In this document: piece by piece, positions 34,898 through 43,344 of the stretch | How positions within the stretch are numbered: the stretch's first letter is position 1 | Layout of the letters: the number at the start of each line of letters is the position of its first letter | Assembly: GCA_963778375.1 (NCBI GenBank) | Contig: CAVZTX010000006.1 | Coordinates: forward strand, 1 to 64,000 | Origin: CAVZTX01 sp963778375 | GTDB lineage: Bacteria > Chloroflexota > Ktedonobacteria > Ktedonobacterales > Ktedonobacteraceae | DNA: 64,000 nt | Direction of reading: 5' to 3' | Position numbers and translations under genes: made by a program | Notes under the pieces: generated by a model | Told to the model about the DNA's origin: nothing | The model's database searches: none | The model's input: the letters and a program-made list of their open reading frames with translations, nothing else

Positions 34898-36062
34898 AGG
34901 GACTTCGCTCTTTCTGGCACCAATTGTTGTAGCGCAGACCTTGCTAGCTCTGCGCGTGACCTGGCGCATGCTTCGCAGTGCTGGCGGAGAACGTATCTCG
35001 GTTGAAGATGCACTAGATGCAGGTGAGGAGCATGTTTCGGTGATTGTGCCCGTGCTCAACGAATTTGAGCGACTCTCGCCTTGCCTGGAAGGTTTAATCG
35101 CTCAAGGGGCAGTAGTCAGCGAAATTGTCGTCGTGGATGGAGGTTCAGAGGATGGGACGCAACAGTTGGTCTGCAGCTATGCCGAGCGCGATCCTCGCGT
35201 ACGCCTGGTAAATGCCAGTCCCATCCCATCGAACTGGAACGGCAAAGCCTGGGGATTGCAGGTAGGACTTCGTTCTGCCCACCCTTGCTCAAAGTGGATC
35301 CTCACGGTTGATGCCGACGTGCGTCCTACCGCACCGCTCACGCGCGCACTGCTTGGACGAGCCATAGTAGGGGCGGGGCTGGTCCCCGCCCTCGCAGCTC
35401 TGAGTGTGGCAACGCTACAAGAGATTGAGAGTCCCGGAGAAGGACTGCTGCATCCCTCCTTGCTCACAACGCTGGTTTACCGTTTTGGCATTCCAGGCAA
35501 GGCTATTCATCGTCTGAGTGAGGTACAGGCAAACGGACAGTGCTTTTTGTTCCGGCGAGACGTGCTGGAAACGTGCGGAGGCTTTCAGGTGGCACATGAC
35601 TCACTTTGTGAAGATGTTACTATTGCCCGCACGCTCGTGAGCGCGGGTTATGCCATCGGTTTTTATGAAGCGGGTGACCTGATTTCGGTCAAAATGTATG
35701 CGAGCTGGCGTGATGCCTGGCATAACTGGACCCGCTCGCTCCCAATGCGTGACCAGTTCTCAGGCATACACACGCTGCTTGGATGGCTTGAAGTCGCGCT
35801 TGTGCAGGCGCTGCCACTGCCACTTTTTCTCTTCCTCGCTATCACGCATGGCCGGGGTAGCTGGCTGAAAATGCTGAACGGCATGCTGGTAGCCATGCGG
35901 ATTGGGGTGCTCTTTGGTACGGCGCGAGCGTATCGTCGGCGGCCCTGGTCCTACTGGCTCTCGCCACTCTGTGACCTGGCTGTGGCTATCCAGCTTGGGA
36001 GAAGTGCGTTACAACGTCGCCACGTCTGGCGTGGTCGGATTCTGGTTCGGAGGGGCTATTAA
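34887..36062 (+). CDS. Family 2 glycosyltransferase, probable carotenoid glucosyltransferase (CruC-like)
   Basis: 391 aa. It has an N-terminal membrane segment (LFLAPIVVAQTLLAL). The GT2 core is VSVIVPVLNEFERLSPCLEG, IVVVDGGSEDGTQQLV and the metal-binding WILTVDADVRPTAPL, followed by CEDVTIARTLVSAGYAIGFY. The acceptor-side motif is MYASWRDAWHNWTRSL. Three C-terminal membrane helices follow. The carotenoid context and topology fit CruC-type transfer of glucose to a hydroxylated carotene (inference). TTG 34887 is chosen: GGAGG 6 nt upstream, overlapping crtB. A family A repeat is read in frame as IVGAGLVPALAAL. Confidence 0.85.
   Translation: MKAKGTSLFLAPIVVAQTLLALRVTWRMLRSAGGERISVEDALDAGEEHVSVIVPVLNEFERLSPCLEGLIAQGAVVSEIVVVDGGSEDGTQQLVCSYAERDPRVRLVNASPIPSNWNGKAWGLQVGLRSAHPCSKWILTVDADVRPTAPLTRALLGRAIVGAGLVPALAALSVATLQEIESPGEGLLHPSLLTTLVYRFGIPGKAIHRLSEVQANGQCFLFRRDVLETCGGFQVAHDSLCEDVTIARTLVSAGYAIGFYEAGDLISVKMYASWRDAWHNWTRSLPMRDQFSGIHTLLGWLEVALVQALPLPLFLFLAITHGRGSWLKMLNGMLVAMRIGVLFGTARAYRRRPWSYWLSPLCDLAVAIQLGRSALQRRHVWRGRILVRRGY
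35365..35390. repeat. Family A repeat in frame inside the GT2 gene
   Basis: GTAGGGGCGGGGCTGGTCCC then CGCCCT: GGGGCGGGG and CCCCGCCC arms; adds a short hydrophobic loop to the protein. Confidence 0.65.
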
Positions 36063-37669
36063 TGAGAACCGTTAAAATACTCTTTTTCTGCCATCTTGCC
36101 GCCCTGATATTTGGCCTTGGTGGCCTGTTAATCGCGCTGCCACATCCCGAATTGTGGGATAACAATCCTTTCGCGGTAGAAGTTTTCAACTTTGGCATCC
36201 GCTATGCCGGATCGCTGCACATTCTTTTTGGTGCGGCAACCATGCTGCTCTTCGGCCTGCTGTTCGTCGGCACGCGCAAGACACTGATCTTCTTCGTCGT
36301 CGCAACGACGATCCCTTTAAGCATGGAATTGCTGGGTACCAGCACGGGCTTCCCCTTTGGGCCTTATTCTTATACAAGCTTCCTTGGCTTCAAAGTTGCT
36401 GGTCTCGTTCCTTATTCCATTCCTTTGTCCTGGTTCTACATGGGATTCACCTCTTATATCCTGGCGAATGTCATCGTTGACAGGTTTGTGCAGCGGCATC
36501 ACACAGCATGGTCACTGGTACTCGGCGTCTATTTCCTGACAGTCTGGGATCTGGCATTGGATCCGGCGATGGCTAGTCCACGCCTCCCAATTCATTTCTG
36601 GATATGGCACGAGGTCGGCCCCTACTTTGGCATGCCCATCAGTAACCTGGTCGGATGGTCACTCACCGGCCTTGTCTATATGGGCATTAGCCGTTTGCTC
36701 TGGCACACGGACCTTAATGCGCGGAGCATAGCAGTATGGCTTCCGTTCGGCGTCTATGCCGCAAACACCGGCTTCGCCATCGCTTTGAACCTCAGCGCGA
36801 ACCTCTGGATTCCGGTGCTTATGGCTGTCCTGCTTGGTCTGATGCCGGCTTCATTAGCTCTACTACGACGACCAACAAGAAAAGCGCAGTCAGCAGCTAA
36901 GATACAAGCAAGGGATTCGATTGCTCAGCGCATCTCGTGGCTAACGATCAATACAGGTAGTCGTGCGCTCACTCGTGGCAAGGTCCAGGTGAAAGTCGAA
37001 GGACTGGAATACGTGCCAGGTTCTGGCCCAGTACTGATAGCAGCACATCACTTCCACCATCTCTATGATGGATGCATTCTGGTGCAAGCCATACCACGCA
37101 AACTTCACCTCCTTGTCGCGCTGGATTGGGTGCAGAAGCGCTGGCTGCGCAGGCTCATGGAATGGGCATGTGCGATGGTGGATTGGCCTACCATACTACG
37201 CACTGAACGACTCGCCGAGGATACAAGGAATGACTCTAAAACGGGACAGAGTGCGTATTCGTCCGATGAAGCTAAGCACTACCTACGGCAGGCTGTTGGA
37301 GACTCAGTTCGGCTTCTGCGCAATGGAGAGGTGCTTGTCGTCTTTCCAGAAGCGTATCCCAACATCGACCCGACATTTACACCCAAGAACAACAACCGCG
37401 CTTTTCTACCATTCCGGCCAGGCTTCGATAAGCTGGTAGAGATGGCGGAGAAAGATGGGCAGACGCGGGTAGCCATTATCCCAGCAGGGCTGTCATATGT
37501 CCAGGATGGACAATGGCATGTTACACTGCGCTTCGGTCCAGCGCTCTCTCGAAGCGAGTATGCCACTTCCACGCAGTTAGTACAGATCGTTGAAGAGCAG
37601 GTTCAAGCACTCTCGCAGCCAGCATACAGTCCGGCACCCCGCAACACCGAGGAGGTTATTCATTCATGA
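36062..37669 (+). CDS. Carotenoid 1',2'-hydratase-like (CruF-type) membrane protein fused to a PlsC-type acyltransferase
   Basis: 535 aa. Residues 1-280 hold about eight membrane helices with CruF features: ELLGTSTGFPFGPYSYTSFL, YFLTVWDLALDPAMASPRLP, FWIWHEVGPYFGMPISNLVG. From about residue 295 an acyltransferase-like domain begins: VKVEGLEYVPGSGPVLIAAH, then HFHHLYDG in place of the usual HX4D (spacing differs by one), then GEVLVVFPEAYPNID and a positively charged RPGFDKL. CruF homologues hydrate the psi end of acyclic or monocyclic carotenes; the second half could acylate the sugar of a carotenoid glucoside (CruD role). Adjacent to GT2 and overlapping crtI by four bases (ATGA). Confidence 0.85.
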   Translation: MRTVKILFFCHLAALIFGLGGLLIALPHPELWDNNPFAVEVFNFGIRYAGSLHILFGAATMLLFGLLFVGTRKTLIFFVVATTIPLSMELLGTSTGFPFGPYSYTSFLGFKVAGLVPYSIPLSWFYMGFTSYILANVIVDRFVQRHHTAWSLVLGVYFLTVWDLALDPAMASPRLPIHFWIWHEVGPYFGMPISNLVGWSLTGLVYMGISRLLWHTDLNARSIAVWLPFGVYAANTGFAIALNLSANLWIPVLMAVLLGLMPASLALLRRPTRKAQSAAKIQARDSIAQRISWLTINTGSRALTRGKVQVKVEGLEYVPGSGPVLIAAHHFHHLYDGCILVQAIPRKLHLLVALDWVQKRWLRRLMEWACAMVDWPTILRTERLAEDTRNDSKTGQSAYSSDEAKHYLRQAVGDSVRLLRNGEVLVVFPEAYPNIDPTFTPKNNNRAFLPFRPGFDKLVEMAEKDGQTRVAIIPAGLSYVQDGQWHVTLRFGPALSRSEYATSTQLVQIVEEQVQALSQPAYSPAPRNTEEVIHS

Positions 37670-39219
37670 CGCAGATAGTTTCTGGCAACGCGACTACTGC
37701 AACAATAAACGAGCACGGCAAAGGCGGGACGATTGTTATCGGTGGTGGCTTTGGTGGCCTTGCAACCGCCATCCGTTTACAGGCGGCAGGACAGGCGGTT
37801 ACACTCGTAGAAGCACGCGAACGACTCGGTGGGCGAGCCTACCAGCTTAAACAGGATGGCTTTACCTTCGACATGGGGCCAAGCTTAATTACCGCGCCAC
37901 ACTTGCTGGAAGATCTCTGGAATGCAGCAGGCCGTAGCTTGAAGGAAGATATTACGCTGGTGCCGCTTAGCCCCTTCTATCGCATCTACTTTCGCGATGG
38001 GCGCTATTTCGATTACTGGGGTACACCCGCCGAAGATGAAGCAGAGATTGCGAAGTTCGAGCCACGCGATGTACAAGGGTACCGCGCATTTCTCGCGGCC
38101 ACGCAGCGCATCTACCAGCGAGCATTCACCAATCTGGCCGATCAACCTTTCCTCACGTTGGGAGGATTCTTGAAAGTGGTGCCTGAACTTATGCGTTTCG
38201 GTGCGCAGCGCAGCGTATACTCGTTTGTTTCAAAGTATTTCCGCAATCCACAATTACGTATGGTGTTCTCGTTCCATCCGCTCTTCATCGGCGGCAATCC
38301 GTTTCGTGCCAGCGCCATTTATAGCATCGTACCCTACCTCGAACGCCTGGGCGGAGTACATTTCACGATGGGCGGTATGTACTCGCTCGTTGAAGCTATG
38401 GAGCGCCTGTTTCGCTCGCTCGGTGGTGAGGTTCGCTGTGGTACACCGGTGGAGCAGATTCTGCTCAAAGAACGCCGCGCAACAGGCGTGCGTGTAGAGG
38501 ATGGGACGATATACTCGGCAGGTGCAGTCGTTGCCAATAGCGATGTAACATCTACACTCCTCAAGTTATTACCAGCATCCTATGAACGCAAGCCCATCAT
38601 TCGACCGATAGAACGCTACCGCTATTCAATGAGCTGCTTTCTGCTGTACCTTGGAATTAATCGGCGCTATGAGCATCTGCGCCATCATACGATTGTGATG
38701 TCCGACCGCTATCGCACGCTGATCCACGACATCTTCGATGGTCAGGGCCTTCCCAACGACCTGGCGCTTTACCTACATATCCCAAGCAAAACCGATCCCT
38801 CAATGGCACCACCGGACTGTGAAAGCCTCTACGTGCTCGCACCCGTCCCTAACCTTGCGCACGGCATCGACTGGACACAAGAAGCGCCAGCCTTTCGGAA
38901 CAAAATCATCTCCTTCCTGGAGCAGGAACTCGGCATGGAAGGACTGGAAGCGAGTATTCTCACCGAAAACACCTTCACCCCCCTCGATTTTGCATCTGAG
39001 CTGCGGAGTCACCTGGGCGCTGCGTTTTCTATCGAGCCAACGCTCTTCCAATCCGCCTACCTCCGTCCCCACAACCGCTCCAGCTCCATCGACAATCTCT
39101 ACTTCGTTGGAGCTGGAACCCATCCTGGAGCTGGAATTCCGGGGGTGCTGCTCTCTGCCGATATTACCAGTCGATTGGTGACTGAGGATTTGGCTGCGCG
39201 AGCACATCATCACACATGA
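37666..39219 (+). CDS. crtI: Phytoene desaturase (CrtI family)
   Basis: 517 aa. FAD-binding TIVIGGGFGGLATAIRLQAAG is followed by the family signature VEARERLGGRAYQLKQDGFT and FDMGPSLIT. The C-terminal bacterial-type signature is LYFVGAGTHPGAGIPGVLLS. Desaturates phytoene towards lycopene or a neurosporene-type product, membrane-associated. The ATG overlaps the preceding stop, so the last two genes are coupled. Could instead act as a CrtD-like 3,4-desaturase; sequence alone does not settle this. Confidence 0.93.
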   Translation: MTQIVSGNATTATINEHGKGGTIVIGGGFGGLATAIRLQAAGQAVTLVEARERLGGRAYQLKQDGFTFDMGPSLITAPHLLEDLWNAAGRSLKEDITLVPLSPFYRIYFRDGRYFDYWGTPAEDEAEIAKFEPRDVQGYRAFLAATQRIYQRAFTNLADQPFLTLGGFLKVVPELMRFGAQRSVYSFVSKYFRNPQLRMVFSFHPLFIGGNPFRASAIYSIVPYLERLGGVHFTMGGMYSLVEAMERLFRSLGGEVRCGTPVEQILLKERRATGVRVEDGTIYSAGAVVANSDVTSTLLKLLPASYERKPIIRPIERYRYSMSCFLLYLGINRRYEHLRHHTIVMSDRYRTLIHDIFDGQGLPNDLALYLHIPSKTDPSMAPPDCESLYVLAPVPNLAHGIDWTQEAPAFRNKIISFLEQELGMEGLEASILTENTFTPLDFASELRSHLGAAFSIEPTLFQSAYLRPHNRSSSIDNLYFVGAGTHPGAGIPGVLLSADITSRLVTEDLAARAHHHT

Positions 39220-39261
39220 AAAGCGCTCTACCCGAGTAGGCTTAAATCATCGCAATTCTGT

Positions 39262-39333
39262 AACAATCTTGCCATTCTTCTCGTATATGGTTTAGCTATA
39301 CTGATTGTCAACGAGAGATTGAGCAAGATTGTT
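39262..39333. promoter_or_regulatory. Paired inverted 11-mers upstream of a membrane-protein operon
   Basis: AACAATCTTGC (39262-39272) and its exact reverse complement GCAAGATTGTT (39323-39333), 50 bases apart, about 90 bases before ATG 39420. A candidate pair of operator sites for looping or a two-site regulator; no protein is assigned. Confidence 0.35.
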
Positions 39334-39419
39334 CTGTCCCTCCTCGCTCCTGTGACTGGTTTCAATAGATAAATATCCTCGTGGTTTAAACATCTAGAAA
39401 AACGAAAGGGACTTTGCGT

Positions 39420-40601
39420 ATGGCCAAAACATTTGATGGGACAGCAGTATTCAATACTACAACTTCTCTGACACGTTCACTTCGATCTGTAGCAACGTTA
39501 CGCTTAGTACTTGGACTGACGGCATTGCTTGGAACGATCATTTTTCTTGAAGGCACAAGCTGGGATATTCAGTGGCATTCGTATATTGGACGTGATCGAA
39601 CCCTCATCCCACCGCATATTATGATGTTGAGTGGAGTCGCCCTCAGCGGCATCTCTGGCTTGCTCACTGTACTTATCGAGAGCTGGTGGGCGAGGCACAA
39701 TCAGAACGTTGCCCGCTACGGCGTTGGTTTTGCGGAGATCTTCTCTGGTCCGATTGGTGGATATGTTGTTGGCTTCGCAGCGCTCACGGCTGCCGTTGCC
39801 TTTCCACTGGATGCCTATTGGCATTCCTTGTATGGCATCGATGTCGCGATCTGGGCTCCTTTCCACGTCATGTTTGCCGCAAGCATGGGCATCGTTGCGC
39901 TTGGCGTTGCCTATATGCTGGGTTCAGCCACGCATCTAGCAGCTAGAAGTGGCTCGGCTGCTAATGGGATCCGGCGTGCTGCCACTTTTGGAGCTGTCCT
40001 GGCTTTAGCAACCGTCCTCAGCATCTTCACACTACTGCTTTTTGATGCCCTTAAAGAAAAGAATCTAATCAACCTGGGGCTCATGAGTATCAGTGTTTTC
40101 CCGCTGCTGTCGGGCATATTGGTTGCCTTTACCCTCGTCGCTGCCGCGTATGCGATATCCTGGCGTTGGGCCGCAACGGCTGTCAGTTTCTTTTACCTCT
40201 TGCTAGCGGGGATCATGGCTGTGTTTGTACAGCCCGCAACGGAATGGTTGCTCGGCGTTGAACGGCTGGTGTACCGAGAAAATCCTCCCTCTACCTCAAT
40301 CGTCGCGCTGGAATGGTTCCTTATGCCTGTCGTTGTAGCTGTTCTGATCGATGTGATCATACACCGGGCACGCCGCAAGCAGTGGTCCCAGCGAAAGTTG
40401 ACGCTCTTCCTGGCTTTCACAGCTTTGCTGAGCGGGGTGTTGCCGGTCGTGTTCGTCGTGCCCTTGCTTCCTATAGGACTCGTATTGGAAGTAGGGATAG
40501 CCGGTTACCTGGCCTCGGTACTTTTGGGGTTGGTAGGCACATACATGGGCACGCTTTTTGGTCGTAATGTAGGCGAGTCGATCAACGCTCTGGAAAGGTA
40601 A
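39420..40601 (+). CDS. Polytopic membrane protein of unknown function
   Basis: 393 aa with about ten hydrophobic helices. Conserved-looking polar motifs in loops recur twice: WDIQWHSYIGRDRTLIPPH and FPLDAYWHSLYGIDVAIWAP then FH. Together they read as a repeated D-x2-WH-x4-G-x-D-x5-PxH pattern with His and Asp that could bind a metal. The last helices end in GLVGTYMGTLFGRNVG. GAAAGGG lies upstream of ATG 39420. It is followed after five bases by a small exported protein, so the two act together. A respiratory or copper-related role is conceivable but unproven. Confidence 0.75.
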   Translation: MAKTFDGTAVFNTTTSLTRSLRSVATLRLVLGLTALLGTIIFLEGTSWDIQWHSYIGRDRTLIPPHIMMLSGVALSGISGLLTVLIESWWARHNQNVARYGVGFAEIFSGPIGGYVVGFAALTAAVAFPLDAYWHSLYGIDVAIWAPFHVMFAASMGIVALGVAYMLGSATHLAARSGSAANGIRRAATFGAVLALATVLSIFTLLLFDALKEKNLINLGLMSISVFPLLSGILVAFTLVAAAYAISWRWAATAVSFFYLLLAGIMAVFVQPATEWLLGVERLVYRENPPSTSIVALEWFLMPVVVAVLIDVIIHRARRKQWSQRKLTLFLAFTALLSGVLPVVFVVPLLPIGLVLEVGIAGYLASVLLGLVGTYMGTLFGRNVGESINALER

Positions 40602-40606
40602 TCAAG

Positions 40607-41200
40607 ATGGCGAAACCGTTGCAATTTCTGCTGCTTGCGGTTGGAGTGATTGCTCTACTCGCTGTGGGAGGAGAGATCATCTACTCGATTGCCGCGACCA
40701 CACATGGAAGCACTCCGGCTCGTGTCGTGCAGGTGCAAGCTGGCCCGTATCCGCTCACGGTCAGTCTCTATACATATCCCGCCCATGCGAGCTACGCGAT
40801 GCCCTTTGCGATTGCCCCTCAGCGGTCAATAAGTAGCACCCTGACCTATGACGTTTCCTCGATTCCCGATCCATCAGATGTGCCCGCGACCCCTGTGCGA
40901 GCAAGTCTCAGCCCTGATTCGCACGTGCGCAACGGTGTGCAGGGAGATGCGGAGATCACGGTACAGGGACAGTGGAACCTGGATATTGTCGTCACAGGCA
41001 GTGCCGGTCAGGGAGAGGCATTCGTGTCTATCATAGCAACCGCACCACCCGCAATTCCTACCTGGCTGGGTTGGGCTATTGGTCTTATTCCGCTCTATGG
41101 ACTCCTGGTCTTCTTACTCATGCAGCGAGGTCGCAAGGCAAGACAGGAAAAAGCAAATCTTACTAAACGAGGGATTGACAACGCGCCTGGATTAGTATAG
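40607..41200 (+). CDS. Membrane-anchored YtkA/FixH-like protein
   Basis: 197 aa. A signal anchor at residues 8-30 (LLLAVGVIALLAVGGEIIYS), then an outer beta-sandwich region (VVQVQAGPYPLTVSLYTYPA, AEITVQGQWNLDIVVTGS), and a second membrane helix (WLGWAIGLIPLYGLLVFLLM) with a basic tail. The GPYPLTVSLY and GQWNLDIVV pair recalls the fold of YtkA-like proteins, as at 18031-18462, but it is anchored at both ends. Cotranscribed with the polytopic protein before it. Confidence 0.7.
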   Translation: MAKPLQFLLLAVGVIALLAVGGEIIYSIAATTHGSTPARVVQVQAGPYPLTVSLYTYPAHASYAMPFAIAPQRSISSTLTYDVSSIPDPSDVPATPVRASLSPDSHVRNGVQGDAEITVQGQWNLDIVVTGSAGQGEAFVSIIATAPPAIPTWLGWAIGLIPLYGLLVFLLMQRGRKARQEKANLTKRGIDNAPGLV

Positions 41201-41227
41201 AATTGCGTCCGTAATCCGTTATGAATT

Positions 41228-41309
41228 GCCCTCGTGGCGGAATGGTATACGCAGCAGGTTGAGGGCCTGTGCCTGTAAAGGCGTGGTGGTTCGAGTCCAC
41301 TCGAGGGCA
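41228..41309 (+). tRNA. tRNA-Leu (GAG)
   Basis: Acceptor arms GCCCTCG and CGAGGGC, D-arm, anticodon loop TTGAGGG (anticodon GAG), class II variable arm GCCTGTAAAGGC, and T-arm GGTTCGAGTCC. CCA is not encoded (sequence continues CCCC). Confidence 0.95.
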
Positions 41310-41373
41310 CCCCATAGGTAGACGTATCAGCAAGGAATGCCAGTTTTAACTTTCCTCTTATGTTTCGTTGTAT

Positions 41374-41447
41374 GGGCGACTAGCTCAGTTGGTTAGAGCG
41401 GCTGCTTTACACGCAGTAGGTCTGGGGTTCGAATCCCTAGTCGCCCA
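41374..41447 (+). tRNA. tRNA-Val (TAC)
   Basis: Acceptor arms GGGCGAC and GTCGCCC. D-arm TAGCTCAGTTGGTTAGAGCG, anticodon loop TTTACAC (TAC), T-arm GGGGTTCGAATCCC. 64 bases downstream of the Leu gene. CCA not encoded. Confidence 0.95.
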
Positions 41448-41716
41448 CTTTACACACGTACTCCTGCCCCTCAATCCCACCATACATACAGAACGCGCTT
41501 ATCTTCATTCGACAAATTTGCCATTCTCATCTCTTCATCTTCAGGCACAAGCACGCCGATCTCGTCTGCCTGCCAGCGCTCCTCTACTTTGGCTTTGGAA
41601 TAGCAGCAATTTAGGGGATTGGCAAGCACTTAGAAATATGGTACCTTTGTGATACAGACACATTTTAGCGATCTCTCTACTTCTACCATTAAGCTTCTAT
41701 GAAAGGCAGGTTTGCT

Positions 41717-42313
41717 ATGACGACAACAGGCGAGCGATTCACTGGGGTCACTCCTGCTGATTGGATTCCGGGTCCTTCACAAGGCGCCTGGACATATGAC
41801 GCTTATGCTGCCATTCCATATGATGGAAATCGATATGAAATTGTGAATGGAGTGCTCATTATGACACCTGCGCCCACGCCAGAGCATCAAGATATCGTTG
41901 GGGAAATTTACTCTGCTTTGCGAACTCGCATCAAACTGACCAGACTTGGACGTGTGTTCTCAGGTCCTGTTGATGTGGTCTTGGAAAAGAATGTATTTCA
42001 GCCCGACGTCGTTGTCGTGCTGAATGAGCATTTAGAGAGGATACAAGCGAAGAAGATTGTCGGTGCCCCTGACCTAGTTGTAGAGATAGCATCGTACAGT
42101 ACAGCTACTATTGATCGGATCATCAAATTTGAAAAGTATGCTCATGCAGGGATAGCAGAGTATTGGATTGTTAGGCCCGAGAGACGTTCTGTTGAAGTGT
42201 TCGTGTTAGAGGACGGAGAGTATCACTCACTTGGTATCTTTAGTGGGCAGACAACGCTTCCATCGCGGATAGCACCAGATCTACCTGTGTATGTTGAGCA
42301 ATTTTTCCTATGA
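41717..42313 (+). CDS. Uma2-family (DUF820) endonuclease-like protein
   Basis: 198 aa. PDDEKFELIDGVL-type opening (YDGNRYEIVNGVLIMTPAPT) then HQDIVGEIYSALRTRI. The PD-(D/E)xK core reads VFQPDVVVVLNEH, then DLVVEIASYST and a downstream Lys in KFEKYAHAGIAEYWIVRPER. Members are restriction-like nucleases of unclear role that are common in Chloroflexota and cyanobacteria. ATG 41717 follows GGCAGG; an upstream ATG at 41699 is possible. Stands alone, converging on the GNAT gene. Confidence 0.88.
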   Translation: MTTTGERFTGVTPADWIPGPSQGAWTYDAYAAIPYDGNRYEIVNGVLIMTPAPTPEHQDIVGEIYSALRTRIKLTRLGRVFSGPVDVVLEKNVFQPDVVVVLNEHLERIQAKKIVGAPDLVVEIASYSTATIDRIIKFEKYAHAGIAEYWIVRPERRSVEVFVLEDGEYHSLGIFSGQTTLPSRIAPDLPVYVEQFFL

Positions 42314-42346
42314 GTTTGATGAGTTACTCCCTATCATAGTTAAAAA

Positions 42347-42808
42347 TCATTCAAGTTTTTTCTCAAGCAAAATGCATTCCAACTTCCCTTTCATCACCCT
42401 CCCCGTCTCTTTGAAACCATTCTTACGATACAAATGCTGTGCAGCAATCTGCACAACTGACGTATCCAGATGCAGCGTACTGTAGCCCAATTCCAACGCA
42501 CGTTTCTCCAACTCATCCAAAATTCTCTGTCCATAGCCACGGCCTTGAAAATCGGGGTGGACACGCATGCGCTTGATCTCGGCAAGTTCATCGGTGGTTT
42601 TGCGCACCGCCCCCATCGCGATCAGGCGGCCCTCGTACGTTCCCACCAGAAACTCTCCCTTGTTGTTGAGGTACACACTCTCGATATCGTGCAGATCATC
42701 ATCCCATGGTCCATTGCCGAGATAGGCTCCAACACGTTGCAGGCCAAGAATATGGAGATTCCAAACATCGTTGTGGTCAGCATTACTATAACGTCGAATC
42801 TCTAGCAT
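42347..42808 (-). CDS. GNAT-family N-acetyltransferase
   Basis: 153 aa. LAEIKRMRVHPDFQGRGYGQ followed by RILDELEKRA is the acetyl-CoA-binding motif (Q/R-x2-G-x-G/A), and LGYSTLHLDTSVVQIAAQHL then YRKNGFKETGR is the motif B end. Acceptor unknown. ATG 42808 has GGAG 8 nt upstream. Confidence 0.9.
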   Translation of the reverse strand: MLEIRRYSNADHNDVWNLHILGLQRVGAYLGNGPWDDDLHDIESVYLNNKGEFLVGTYEGRLIAMGAVRKTTDELAEIKRMRVHPDFQGRGYGQRILDELEKRALELGYSTLHLDTSVVQIAAQHLYRKNGFKETGRVMKGKLECILLEKKLE

Positions 42809-42829
42809 GGTGATGGCTCCTTTAATCAC

Positions 42830-43344
42830 AGTATCCTCATGCTATGCAGACATGTCAATAGGTTCATTGCTCTTTTCAATGCATAAATTTGTGAGTTACA
42901 TTTCTAATACAATCCCTTGAATTTGGGGGTTCTTCACCTAAAGCTTCTATAACTCGTTAGCATCAGATAGCTCCTCGCCTGATTGCTTGAGATTTTTCAA
43001 CATGAATTATTGAAAAATTATAACCCTGTGGAGTAATTCACAACCATATCTTAACCGGTTCTTAACTTTAATTCAGGCAAGAAGCATTAAGCTTGCATCA
43101 CGATTATTGGACTCATATTGAATATATATTATTAAAACCAAGGAAGCGAGCAAGAGATAAAAACATGTTTATACAATGCGATTTCCAAATGTTTATAAAA
43201 ACGGGTATTGCTTGTGTAACCCACTACAAGCTAAGTTAGCAAGGATTTTCGTTTTCTGGCTCAGATAAAACTTGTCCATTATTCGTCAAGTATCCAGGCT
43301 TTGATGAGTTCGTTTCCGCAATGGAGCGGGAAAGAAGGCATTTT
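42830..43344. promoter_or_regulatory. AT-rich leader of the exopolysaccharide cluster with phased CTTAAC repeats
   Basis: About 500 non-coding bases. At 43039-43077 four hexamers follow an 11-base period (CACAAC, CTTAAC, CTTAAC, TTCAGG), the spacing used by PhoB/OmpR-type regulators. The two central units are CTTAACCGGTT and CTTAACTTTAA. TATATT about 50 bases later could be a -10. No gene is seen. Confidence 0.4.
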
